Shown here one piece after another: positions 10,271-21,777 of a DNA stretch of 64,000 nucleotides. The notes under the pieces were generated by a model. It did not search any database. It had not been told where the DNA came from and saw only the letters and a list, made by a program, of their open reading frames with translations. The stretch spans positions 1,050,061 to 1,114,060 of the forward strand of contig NW_006763299.1 of NCBI RefSeq assembly GCF_000218685.1, given 5' to 3'. Source of the stretch: Serpula lacrymans var. lacrymans S7.9. Its lineage: Eukaryota; Basidiomycota; Agaricomycetes; Boletales; Serpulaceae. Every line of letters begins with the position of its first letter. Position 1 is the first letter of the stretch. The translations under genes were made by a program, and so were the position numbers.

Positions 10271-10902
10271 CAGTCAGCTGAACTTTGATTCTGAACCTCT
10301 CCACAGCGGCTGGACTTTAGTAAAGCAAGTCAGCCACAGTGACTAGTGACCGTCAAGTGACAGCTGACTTTTGAAAATATGATAAAAATAAAAATGATCC
10401 AAATTGGAAATTTGATCAAAGTTGCCCAATCCAGCAGTATCCGCATGTCATCCATTGGGGCTTCTCCATCAAGACATTGCATCATTCACATGCTGCCAGA
10501 AATTCGTGATCTAACAAAGGAGTGTATAGGCATTTATCCATGTCTATTTCAAGCCAAAGTTGGGCAGGCAATAGCAAAAGGAGACCAGGATATTGTTTGT
10601 ATAGCAGGTCAAGGTAAAACATTGGGTTTTCTGATACCCCTACAGCCAAGAGATATACAAATTATTGTTACACCACTAAATTTACTAGGTAAACAGAATG
10701 CTACAACACTGGCTGAAGCAGGCATCCGAGCCATTGCTATTAATGCTGAAACACAGATAATTCGAGACAGTCAACAGGATTTATTTTGAAGTGGGTTATT
10801 TTCGAAGTCAGCCGTCACTTGACGGTCACTAGTCACTGTGGCTGACTTGCTTTACTAAAGTCCAGTGTGGAGAGGTTCAGAATCAAAGTTCAGCTGACTT
10901 GC
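10271..10902. mobile_element. Inverted-repeat (MITE-like) element carrying a helicase fragment
   Basis: The left arm (about 10273-10379) and right arm (about 10796-10901) are inverted copies roughly 100 bp long. Only a few mismatches and one small indel separate them (CCACAGCGGCTGG versus CCACACTGG). The arms start and end in GTCAGCTGAAC/GTTCAGCTGAC. Flanks read TTGCCA on the left and TTGCAA on the right, a possible imperfect target duplication. The interior of about 420 bp is an ORF for part of a RecQ-type helicase. This architecture fits a non-autonomous terminal-inverted-repeat element that has captured a gene piece. Confidence 0.75.
10379..10789 (+). pseudogene. RecQ-type helicase N-terminal fragment
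   Basis: A 136-residue ORF resembles the start of the RecQ-like helicases that are multicopy in many Agaricomycetes. It shows IYPCLFQAKVGQAI, a nucleotide-binding loop AGQGKTLGFLIP that looks shortened relative to the usual AGTGxGKT form, and motif Ia-like IIVTPLNLLGKQN. It ends shortly after the equivalent of motif Ia, so the DExH box, motifs III-VI and the C-terminal half are absent. It cannot be a working helicase. It lies wholly between the two inverted-repeat arms; whether the short ORF is expressed is unknown. Confidence 0.7.
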
Positions 10903-11396
10903 AAAAAATTATCTTATCATTTATCTAATCTATATGTCCCTAGGATAAATTCGAACCTCGAAAGAGTGGATGGGGAGGAGCCTGAGCATGTGTAGTCGTC
11001 GGCTCGGTGGCTGCCGAACGGGCCCTTAGTAACGACATTTCCAAAACAAAACCTGTTAATATTACTATGGATCAAGACGTTCCCTTATCAGATAAGATGA
11101 CTCACGTCCTCGCCCTATTACAAAACACGGTCTCCTTCAGCACAGTCATCGCTGCACCATGCCGCTAAGCTTTCGTCATGCTTCTGCCTTCCGCCATGTT
11201 CTGCTTTCTTTAGCGGTGCAGTGAGCGCAGTCTCGTGGAAGGTCCAGGGTCAGACTCGGACTCGGACTCATTGGGCGTATGTATAAAACGTCCCCTCACG
11301 GATTATCCGTTCTCATCCTCATCCCATACACACACCTTCTCCCTCACCCTCATCATCTCACTTTCACCACACAACCGCACACCAATCCTCTAGACC
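10903..11396 (+). promoter_or_regulatory. Upstream control region of DOPA-dioxygenase copy 2
   Basis: Similarity to bases 1-449 begins near 11055 ('attactatg') and includes GATAAG at 11091-11096, TGACTCA at 11098-11104 and TATAAA at 11282-11287, about 115 bases before the ATG. Copy 2 lacks several short pieces present in the first copy. The bases before 11055 show nothing recognisable. Confidence 0.5.
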
Positions 11397-12146
11397 ATGT
11401 CCGTCGAAGCACTCAACAACATTTCGAAGGATATGACAGGCGAAGAGGTCCAGGCGCTCGTGCTGCAAGCCAAAGGCGCGTCCGTGCCTACCACCATCAC
11501 ACCAGGCGCTCGGTCTGTCGCGTACGACGCGTTCCAGGCGCCGATTATGCCGTCTACGAATGGGTTTGACTTCCATAGTGCGTGTTTCTTGATTATAATT
11601 CTTGGTTTTCTTGACTCTTGCCTCCAGTCTATCACATGCAAAACATCGCATCGGACGCAAAGTTTGCTAAAGAGCTGCATGAGAAGATTATAAAGGAGTT
11701 TCCCGAGGTCAGTTTAGCTCTTCTTGTCTCTCTTCTCTTTCTCTCGGAACAGCGCCGTCATTGGGGGGAGCCTTACTCTGATTCTGACCTGCCCACGCGT
11801 GTGCTCACACTGTCTTTTCTTTCCAGCTTCGTACTTACCCGTTCTGGGACAAACCCGTGGGTCCACACCCCACCGCCATGTTTGAAGTGGACACGTTCAA
11901 CCCGCACCAGACCGGCGCGTTATTCTCTTGGCTCGTCGTTAACCGCGGACCGTGCTCGTAAGTGAAAAAACCCACCATGTCGTCTTTCACTTCACTCACT
12001 CTGTCACTCACTCGCTGACGCGCACGCACAGCGTCCTCGTGCACCCCAACACAGGCAACCCCCTCAAAGACCACACCGAGCTGGCGACCTGGATCGGGAA
12101 GCAGTGGCCGTTGGATGCGGAGATGTTGAAGTCTATCTCTCCTTGA
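11397..12146 (+). CDS. DOPA 4,5-dioxygenase-like protein, copy 2
   Basis: Four exons (11397-11577, 11628-11707, 11827-11957, 12032-12146) with the same phases as copy 1 give 168 residues. The metal-site region is kept: FDFHIYHM, PHPTAMFEVD and VLVHPNTGNP. Compared with copy 1 there are a few substitutions (for example WEKPMGSHP becomes WDKPVGPHP) and five fewer residues in the threonine run. Introns have diverged more in length and sequence than exons, consistent with a duplication followed by selection on the protein. Both copies look functional. The reaction expected for the family is extradiol cleavage of DOPA or a related catechol; the natural substrate cannot be read from sequence. Confidence 0.88.
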
Positions 12147-12800
12147 ATGGAAACTGAGCGATGATCATGTTAAATGGATGGTGAAGAGGCTAGGGTGTAC
12201 GATGGCTATTTGGAGGGAGGTGGAGGTGGAGGTGCCGTATTGTTTGTTTGTTTGTATATAGCCTCTAAAGCCTGCATTGTGCTTTTGAATCGATCATGAT
12301 GCATGATGGATCGATGAAATTAGAAGTGGCGAAAACGGGAACATGGCTACCTGTCATCCAAGGCCCATCATATTATCCGCTCTCCCCGTCACCTCTGCTC
12401 CATCGCTCACACTGCTCTCGGGTCAGATTCTTGGTCAGACATGCCCCTGGGACTGAGTGCTGATGCCCAAGGCAAGGCTACAGTCACGCTGATATGGCTA
12501 TTGCCAGAAGTTTATCGTCGTCAGCGTCTCAAACGTCTCCACCCGCTGTTGAGAGTGGAAGATCCCAGAGCAGTGAACCACGCGAACCGAACGGTCCAAA
12601 AATAAAAGTCATCATGATACCAGGAGAAGGGTGTTATACATCTGAACCGATCAAAATCTAGTGCTAGAGTGGTATACAAACATACATACGCATAAGTCAT
12701 GGCCGTCCTAGAAAGTTAATATACGATAAGGAGCTGAATGCAGCGAAATAATTTTTTAAGATGGGAGATCTGTACCTCTTTGCAAAGATGCCCCTATAGG
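12147..12800. other. Intergenic, convergent 3' ends
   Basis: The stretch lies between the stop of dioxygenase copy 2 and the stop of the minus-strand seven-helix gene. No coding signal, RNA gene or repeat was recognised. Confidence 0.4.
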
Positions 12801-14685
12801 CTATGGGTCGTCCTGGTGGTTGTAGACATCGGTACTCTGATGGATCTCAATACGCCGCTATCGGAGCTTCTCTCTCAAGGCGATTCGTGATGGAGAAAGA
12901 AGAGCAGATGACTCACTGTTTGTTTTTCGAAAGGTGATAGTGGTGCCGATTTGCTCGTCGTGGGTAGGAAGGCGAGTGATACATCAGTTGGAATTGCCAT
13001 TTGGGCTTTCTGCAGGGTTGATTTACGAGAGTTGAGGCTATGGTATGTTGATGATGAGGATGTTGACATGTTATATCTGAAAGTAAAGAGCGCACCTCGC
13101 AAGGAGAGAGACGGCGTATACTGAAAGATAACTGACATCAGAACTTTCTTTACTTGAGTTTGATTATTAATGATGCATACGTTTGCTTTGCACCTGTACG
13201 AAGGCGACAAAGGCTTGAGTGTCCGGAATAGCGAGGAACTAGAAAGTGAATGAGCCACAATTTGTCTTGCCATCTACCTCGTTCACGCACCATGATGATG
13301 ACAAGGACTGCGAAAAAGCTACACCATCGACGTTAATGCAAGTAGAACCTAAGATTTAGCAAAAACGCACGAGGTGATAGCCCCTGTATTTATTGTGTAC
13401 AAGAGTAGGCGATTGATGATACTGTCGGTCCTGAATATATATAACATATATATTACTTGAAGTAGTATATAACATAATGGAAGAACCTACCGTCTTATAC
13501 CGGTTCTGTGAGCATGAAGGTAGCAGCATAAAGCACAGGCGATGGCACTGTCTGCCAGAACAGAAAGTACCCAGCCCGCGACCATGGTCGGCTATGTCAG
13601 AAGTGAGATATGGATGATGACATGATCATCCAGGAGACCTACGTAGACACGGTCTCGAAAAACTGCCCACAATGTGTAGCGAAGACTAAGGGGTGGATAT
13701 CTTATCAGATTGGAGTTGTAAACGAAAGTAAGAAAGCAAAAGGCGACCTCATTGAACAGTTGCCCACGCCGAATCCTGTGTAATTTTTGGATGATAGACT
13801 TCAGCGTTACGTGTGGAAATGAATTGTGTAGCTGTGGGACTGACCGAATCGAATGGTTGCGAGAATAACCTGAGATGAATGAAAGTTAGCCTTGACAGGC
13901 ACAGTAGTTAATGCACAGGCACAGAATTAACATACAAGACACGAGGATATCCATAAACTTTTGCCCACTTTAAAGATGAATGAAAAGCTGCGCTGTCACG
14001 AGAGAATGTATCCTTACGAAGCCAGATGCGCCAGATAAAGCATCTGTAGATGCCCTTTAGCCAGAATATTGAAAGGTGGAACATGATAGCCTTACAAGTT
14101 CACAGAAAAAGCAATGACGAACTGAAAACAACTGCATTTACGCTTTGCATGAAAAGTAATAGAACAAGTCGCACTTACGCCGACAATATATGTAACCTAA
14201 GATATGGATAAAGCTCAGGTTTTGTAAACACACGATGACTGCAACTACACTACTCACACTCATGCTCCTGAACGATCCGTGAGCAAATCAACAATACGGA
14301 CAACCTGATGAAGTGACGCACCAAACTACGTATTCCAGAGCTTCAGGGTTATAGAAATTCAAGATCAGATAGTGTTCTACGAAGTGAATTGACAATGCTG
14401 TGTGGACGGTCTCAAGACACCTGGATTTGAAGATATTGTGATCGTATGACATTATGAAGATGACTGGAACCAACCATATACTAGCGACCTAAAGACATTT
14501 ACACGTTAATGATTGACATGGAAGGAAACGGGTGAACACACCAAGATCTTGAGTCGTTTTTTGTCACTTGCGTAATTTTGGATATAGAAAAACGCCTGCA
14601 TGCAAATAATACCGTACATGAACATAGTAGCAAGTGTGCCACATAGGCCACCCTGCATAATGGCGATGACGGGTGAGGGTGCCAT
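12801..14685 (-). CDS. Agaricomycete seven-helix orphan membrane protein (DUF6534-like)
   Basis: Many short exons. The start at 14685 reads MAPSPVIAIMQGGLCGTLAT and continues MFMYGIICMQAFFYIQNY, which matches the usual first helix of this family. The next exons (about 14289-14480) give IWCLETVHTALSIHF and then VEHYLILNFYNPEALEYVVW, the typical second and third helix region. The C-terminal exons contain TYHSLNSRKSTLQ, the family's usual cytosolic tail after helix 7, and a final exon (12801-12857) ending RRIEIHQSTDVYNHQDDP. Middle exons (about 13300-14200) were not resolved, so integrity is not proven. Such proteins resemble G-protein-coupled receptors in layout but have no assigned ligand. The DUF number is from memory. 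Confidence 0.6.
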
Positions 14686-15783
14686 GAATAACGAGTGTGA
14701 TGAAGGGGGGGTTGTCAGACAATAGCAGCTGTCCCTTACATACCCGTCTTCATTTTAAACTTTGAAGTCACTTGCCAGGGCGGACCGCCCATCACCTCGG
14801 ACTCCTCATATTAAAGTATACCTGTTCGCATCAATTCAAATGTGATGAGCTTCTCACTACAGCAGCGTTGCAAGCGTCAATCTTTGGTACGACAATGGTG
14901 CCGTTATGACGAAAATAACTATGAATACATATACATAGTACCAGACTGACTGTCTGCGGTGAAGCGTGTCCTCACTGCGGGGTATGTTGCCTATTTTCAA
15001 ACAAGTCAGTCCCTAGTTTTTTGGACAAAGATAACACACTGTCACATTGAATGGGGTACTTGCTTTTAAAGGCAACCTTAGCTAACAGAACAAGGTTCAG
15101 AGAACGATTCCAATGTATTGAAGTTATTCCTGGCATTGCTACGGGTGTCCTTCTTCTGATGGGACACTCGAGGCTATGTGACTGTTGGGATCGTTGTCAC
15201 CGAAGTACGTAGACCAAAATATGACCACTGCTTGCACAACAGTGCAAAGTTGATAGACTCACACATATGACCAATGTTAGCTCCGCAAGGCAACCAGTCT
15301 GCCGCAGGAAGTCGACAACTATGTCCATTCCACGAATACCTGTAATATCCTACCAGTGTATAGATTTGGGAGTCCTTTGGGCCGGTCATTCGAAGGACTA
15401 GATCCGATAACGATAACTCTAGCTGGGGTTGTTGCTTTCTGGGAATTCCTTGATATGTCAGGATAGCGGTTTTGGTACGGATTCGAACCTAGATAGGATT
15501 GAATCACAGATGGAGATAGCTGATGAGAAGATAAGATGATAATTGTATTTGTAAGGCCCTTGAGACTGCATAACGTCGCGGTCGGACTGAAGGCTCTACA
15601 CTGAGTCTACAGTAGGTAGTGCAGAGGTGCAACTGGAGAAACCCGATCATGTTGCCTGGCACGTGTCCTTGAACAGCGAGGACCCCGGATACCACATCCC
15701 GTTCAGTTGCAACGCGCTTTCTCTCTTAGACTCTTCAAACACCTTGAAAAGCTTCCGTCAAAGCAAACTGAACTTCGTCCACA
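14686..15783. other. Intergenic, divergent promoters
   Basis: This 1.1-kb stretch separates the seven-helix gene (minus) from the mannosyltransferase gene (plus) and probably holds both promoters. Short ORFs on both strands lack family similarity. A TTCGAACC at 15482-15489 looks like a tRNA B box but has no matching arms. Confidence 0.4.
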
Positions 15784-18676
15784 ATGGCGACGAGCCCCAG
15801 CAGTTTTCGCCAGCGAAAACATGTCTCGACCACCCATGGTTCAAATACGAACTATGACCTAGACGACGATGACCACGTCAGTGCCATACACAACACCGTA
15901 TGTTATCTTGTCACCCAACACCAACACCATGTTTCTGACATCGTTGTGACTTAGAGAACACGTAGTTCATTCGAGCAGGCACTTGATACACCACAAGCTA
16001 GCGCTGCTGTCGTAGGAGTACTGACAGCTGCCGCATTTGCACTACGTTTTTACAAAATCAATCAACCAGACCAAGTAGTGTAAGTATATGTTCAGCTTCA
16101 CGAGTCAATTTCACTCAATTGACCACTCTTACCTCTGGAATAGCTTTGATGAGGTTCATTTTGGAAAATTTGCCTCGTATTATATCTCACGCCAGTACTA
16201 TTTTGATGTCCACCCTCCTTTTGCAAAACTTCTTTTTGGACTTGCCGGTTGGTTTGTCGGCTTTGATGGTCACTTCACCTTCGAGAACATCGGCGACAGC
16301 TATTCGGACAACCATGTACCATACGTTGGAATGAGGGCTCTGCCTGCAATCTTGGGTAGTCTAACTATCCCCGTCGTATACGCTATCATGAAAGAAACCG
16401 GTTATTCCACTCTTATCGCCGCTTTCTCTGCTATTATCGTGCTGTTTGGTGAGTGGCATCGTTCCCCTGCAAACATGTATTTCATGTATTATGATTGATC
16501 CAGATAACGCTCACGTTGCCCAATCCCGTCTTATCTTATTGGATGCCACCCTTATGTTTTTCATGTCGCTCACGATTTACTCATACGTACGGTTCCGTAA
16601 ACTCCGCTACTGGTATGTCATCGTTACCTCCGTTTTTTATTTCAATGCTCACTCTGCTGAAGGGAGTTTTCGGTGGAGTGGTGGAGTTGGCTCATTGCTA
16701 CTGGATTTTTCATGGCTTGCACTTGGGGTTCCAAAGTGAATGGTATCCTTACTGTCGTCACAATCGGCGTTGCAGTTTTGATTGACCTCTGGGATATATT
16801 GGATCACAAAAAGGGTCACACAATGGTACGGTAACGATAACGATTCATTTTACCATACTGTTATGGGAAATTGACTACGTTTTACAGGAGCTTTTCTGGA
16901 AACACTTTATGGCCAGAGCTATTGGCCTCATTGTTGTGCCCGTGATCATCTACCTGTCCTTCTTCTATGTTCACTTTGCTGTCCTCACTCATTCTGGTTC
17001 TGGCGATACCTTTATGAGCCCAGCCTTCCAAGAGACATTGATAGGAAATGAGCTTCTTCTCAACAGCCAAGGTAAATATTATATTACCCCGAACGGCCTT
17101 TCTTAACGACTATACAACGGACAGAACTTCGCTACTATGATACTGTGACACTTATGCACAAGGACACGAAAGTGTTCTTGCACTCGCATGTTGAACGATA
17201 CCCTCTAACGTATGAAGATGGACGTGTTAGCAGTCAAGGTAGGACTTCTGCCACCGTGCTTTTCAGGTTCAGGCGATAATGACCTTGTTTAATAGGACAA
17301 CAAGTTACTGGTTATGGACACGAAGATAGCAATAACAATTGGCAAATCATTCCGACTAAGGCACTGCCAGAGACTGGTCCTGGCCGTATCGTACGACATG
17401 AAGACCTCATCCAACTTCTGCATGTCAATACCCAAAGCTTCCTTCTTACTCACGACGTCGCGTCGCCACTGATGCCTACTAACCAAGAGTTCACTACGTG
17501 GCCCAAAGACAATCATTCTCGCTTCAACGACACGCTTTTCTATCTCAACCTAGTTGATGGCAATGAGGGGGATGCTTGGAAGAGCAAATCCAGCCACTTC
17601 AGGCTTGTGCACGCACCTACGAGAGTTTCGATGTGGACGCACAGTAAACAACTCCCTGACTGGGCATTCAAGCAACAGGAAATCAATGGCAACAAAAATC
17701 CTACCGAAAAATCTGCAACATGGTTTGTTGATAGCATAATCTCTCAAGAAGGTGGGTACAGTTTGATGTTAGACGATGATGAACGTCCTGAATATTTGCA
17801 TCAGGAGTCGATCCGGCTGAGGTTCCATTGGAACCATCAGTGAAGGAGCCAAAGAAGATGAGCTTCTTCAAGAAGTTCGCAGAGCTACAACTGTTGATGC
17901 TTCAACACAATGCCGGACTCACTGCATCGCATCCTTATGCAAGCAGTCCCATTAACTGGCCATTCCTGTTGAGTGGAATTAGTTTCTGGACTGAGAATGA
18001 TACCCAGAAGCAAATCTATTTGATCGGCAACGTCGTTGGATGGTGGACATGCATCATTTCGCTGTCCATCTTTATTGGCATTATCGGTGCTGATTTACTG
18101 GCACGCCGCCGAGGACTGACTCCTTTAACGGAGCGTAAGTTCACCTATCAATATGTTTCTTGTGTTTACACAGGACTAAACTTTTCATGTAGCTACTCGC
18201 AATCGCCTTTGGAATTCGGCAGGCTTCTTCGTTGTTATATGGGCCGTCCACTACCTTCCCTTCTTTGTCATGAGTCGCCAGTTGTTCATTCACCATTACC
18301 TGCCATCACACATTGCATCTGCATTAGTGGCTGGCGCCGTCCTCAGTTTCATTTTGTCCGACACTGTCAACTACCCAATATCAATCGCTGGCCGATCAAC
18401 TCGTAGGCGACCTGAGGAATTGGCTGATCTCGGCGTGCAAGGCCCGGTCGTTGTTGGCGTATTTGCAATTCTTATGTTTGTTATGTTCTTGTATATGTCC
18501 CCTCTCACGTATGGTACTCCAGGGTAAGTTCCACTTTTCACTTTTCGCGCTATTTTTCTATAGGGAGCTCATCACTTTTCTGCAGCTTGGATGGAGAAAC
18601 TGTTAATCAGAAGCGGCTACTGTCGTCGTGGACCCTGCACTTTGCTGCAAAAACAAATGCTGAAGTGATACCATAG
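15784..18676 (+). CDS. pmt4: Dolichyl-phosphate-mannose protein mannosyltransferase, PMT4 subfamily
   Basis: Transfers mannose from dolichyl phosphate to serine or threonine of secretory proteins in the ER membrane. The first exon (15784-15897) encodes a short polar tail. The next exons give the first helix and the catalytic loop FDEVHFGKFASYY with DVHPPFAKLLFGLAGW, whose DE pair is the family's key acidic motif. DNAHVAQSRLILLDATL and WGSKVNGILTVVTIG follow. The luminal MIR part contains FLHSHVERYPLTYEDG then RVSSQGQQVTGYGHED, the version typical of PMT4 rather than PMT1 or PMT2. The C-terminal helices include HYLPFFVMSRQLFIHHYLPS. All exons that I spliced stay in frame and the protein is full length. 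As PMT4 usually acts as a homodimer on membrane-anchored substrates, the same is expected here. Confidence 0.93.
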
Positions 18677-18939
18677 AATAATGAGTGTCCCCAAATTTTT
18701 TTTTGGAGAGCGAATCGATATAGTAGTAGCTATAGGTTGTACATAGATAATGAATTTTTTTGTCGGATCGATGGTCAACGTTAGAGATCAGTATTCTGGA
18801 TCATAAGCTTATCACTGAAATGTATACCTAAGCATGTTTGACTTGTCGGCGCTCACGCGGGTACTCGCGGTTATAGCATTTGTACCTAACCCAGCTGACG
18901 GTTGTTCTTTGACGCTTGCTCGCAAAACAGCCATCTGAA

Positions 18940-21536
18940 ATGTTCAACGCCCCACGACCCGCACAACGATACGGGTCGACGTCCAACGGATTCGGGGGTA
19001 GTTTTGTTGCAGAGAATCCTCTGTCTGCCTCGGTTTACGACGGTCTCGATCCATGGAGTGCTGCTCCAACACCGTCACCACCGCCCATCTCTTCTCTTCC
19101 ATCTACATTCAGCTCCGTTATAGGTTTGTCGATTTGAATATTCAAAGAAAATTCAAGGAAATCTTAACCAATTTGTGCCAGCGGATGCTTCGATACCTGC
19201 GATATATCACAAGGCGTTTTCTGCGGCTGACACCTCTAATTCGGGAGAAACGTCTGTGAATGCATTGTCTCGCGTTCTCGCTACTTCATCATTGCCTGCA
19301 GCAACTGTCGATAGGGTGACTAGCTAGTTTTTTTCTACATACTTTACTTTGAACGCTAACTAACCATCATTGCAGATCGTGAATCTAGTCAGCTCTCGCC
19401 CAAGAGTCTCAAAGTTGGAGTTCTACATCGCTTTAGCACTAGTTGCATTAGCACAGTCTGGCAGAGGTTCGTGTTTTTATCGCACATTAGCCTTTAATTC
19501 ATTTCAACGTTATGTGCACTGCTTTTCAGACATCAGCATCGAACAAGTAGCAGCTGCGGCATCACAGAACAATCTACCGGAACCCAGCTTGAACCTCGAA
19601 TCCCTGCAACCAAGCACGTCTGCTTTCACGACCCCATATCCCAACTATAGACAGAACAGTGGACCACCATTACGGTCTCCTGCTCCAGCCTATGCATCCG
19701 AGGATCCCTGGAGTGCTTCGCGGTTTGGTGGTGCTGGAGAGTACAATGACACGAGGACAATAGTAAACGGCGCGCCTTCGACTGTTTCTGGGAGTGGCTT
19801 GCCGAAGGATTGGTGGAAGAAGCAAGAGGCAGTGAATATCGCTATACAGGGCCAACAAGGCTTCATTCTGAATCGCTACACTGTATATGAGATTTCGACA
19901 GACGTAGGTGTCTTTACTCTTTCTAAAGAGTTAAGAGGGATTGTAATGAACCTTGTTTTGCCAGCGCGGTGCAGCTGTTCATCGACGATACTCCGAGTTT
20001 GTGTTCCTGTGGGACTGCTTAGTACGGCGCTATCCCTTCCGTCTACTACCTGCGCTGCCACCCAAACGGGTACAACGTAAGTTAGATACTTTCATTTTCA
20101 CATGCGCACAGCACTGATGGCTCTCACAGCCGACGAAGCATTCTTAGAGCAACGAAGGTATGAATGAACACGATGGCAGGCATCTGTCCTTGTAACTGAC
20201 TCGGTATTACAGGAAAGGATTGATCAGGTTCCTAAACTTTGTGATGTATGTTTTGTGCACATGTTGTCCTTAAGACTTTTTGTTGATTGAACATAAAGCA
20301 ATCACCCAGTTATCAAGGAAGACGGGTTACTGGCAGTATTTCTCACAGAGCCTTCATTAGAAACATGGCGAAAGCATTCTTCTGTCTCTTTGGATGAAGA
20401 ATCGGTGAGCAAGCGGATAGACCATGTTGAAGAGATGACGATCCCAAGTGACTTGGAGGAAAAACTAACGTATGTTGCAAATGGTGTCGGCCTCGTATCT
20501 TCACTGGGATCTGTCTTACTCAATATCGCACCCAAAGATCTGTTCGCAGCAAGATAAGCCCACTCATTGAACAGTGGCAGAGGATTTGCATATTAGCGGA
20601 GCGCATCATCAAGAGACGCGAAGCTGCAGCGGTACGGATCCCTTCAAGTCTGCGACGCACCTACTTACCGGCTCACTTCGCGTTCTCTTTGTTCCCTTCT
20701 CCGCTTTCTTCTGCTGCTTCAACACACACTTCGGATTCGGATACCTCTGCATTCTATGAGCAGGCAGATATAGCTCGCCTGACCAACGTACTTAAGGTGG
20801 TAGCGGAAGTCAACGAAACCTGTTGGAGAGGCGATGATTGTGAATTATGTGATGGTGTCCGACAAGGTGTTGGGCAGGTTGCTACGCATATGCAGAGACA
20901 GTCAGACATGTTGGAGCAACAGGTATGTAGTCTTTAGACTCAGAACGATCACACCAAAATGAATCATTCTGCAGACTAGAACATTGCTATACAGAACGTT
21001 GGAGTCGCTGAAGGTGAGGCTTTTCTCATTTTTATCAAGCACCAGTGTACCTGATTATCATGTTTGCTTTAGAGCCAGCGCGATCTCTACATGGCCATGA
21101 GAGACCTTTTCATTCGCCATGACCGCCTCTCTGTTGATAACGTGGAACGGTTGAAGAAGCGTGTGGATACAAACTCGCTGAAAATGGAAGGAATCAAAGC
21201 TGCACAGAAGGATGGCTGGCAAGAAGAGGCGGATCGCATCATTGGCATCATTGAGAAAGATCAAGCTACAATCGCCTCTCTACTGAGCAGGCGGGTATTT
21301 ATCCGTGCATCGTAAGTAGAATGAATTTCGGTTTGCTGATATTAGCTGATCATCTTCCCTCTGTCGTTCTCCATAGGATGTGGCATGAACTTCGAGTGGT
21401 TCTTCACAACAGGGAGAACGCACTAATCACGCAGGCTGTACAAGCATTCGCTCGAGATGAACAGAGCTTCACGGACAGCGTCCTTGCGAACTGGATATCC
21501 CTTGGCAATGCTGTTGAAGGAATGCCCTTCGAGTGA
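18940..21536 (+). CDS. mvp1: Sorting nexin Mvp1 (SNX8 family)
   Basis: A PX-BAR protein that binds endosomal phosphatidylinositol 3-phosphate and forms carriers recycling cargo to the Golgi. The start MFNAPRPAQRYGS begins a disordered, serine/proline-rich head. An EH-like stretch follows (IYHKAFSAADTS ... VDRIVNLVSSRPRVSKLEFY). After a second linker comes the PX domain with RYTVYEIST, RYSEFVFLWDCL and RYPFRLLPALPPKR, which contain the lipid-binding arginines and the proline loop. A helical BAR-like C-terminus runs to GNAVEGMPFE. About a dozen introns of 50-70 nt interrupt the gene. The neighbour downstream on the same strand is another sorting nexin, Vps5. Assignment rests on the PX signature and overall layout. 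Confidence 0.88.
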
Positions 21537-21777
21537 ACAGCTCTTACAATAATATTCACGCTGTATATTTTGTGTTTACGACCATTCATGACCCATTGTT
21601 AAGATTTCTATATGATAATTATACAACTTTATACTATTGAAGAGCATTGGACTGAGCGTTTGGTGCAAGCAAAAGCTGTGGTTCGGTGTTTGCTGCCAGA
21701 GTCCAAGGGCATCTCCGTTTTCGGCAATCGTTCAAGTCTCACCCTAATACTTGCGCAATACTTGTTCAGGTGCCACT

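Noticed and set aside
15478..15492. TTCGAACC as a tRNA B box on the minus strand
   Set aside because: No paired T arm, acceptor stem or anticodon arm could be formed around it.
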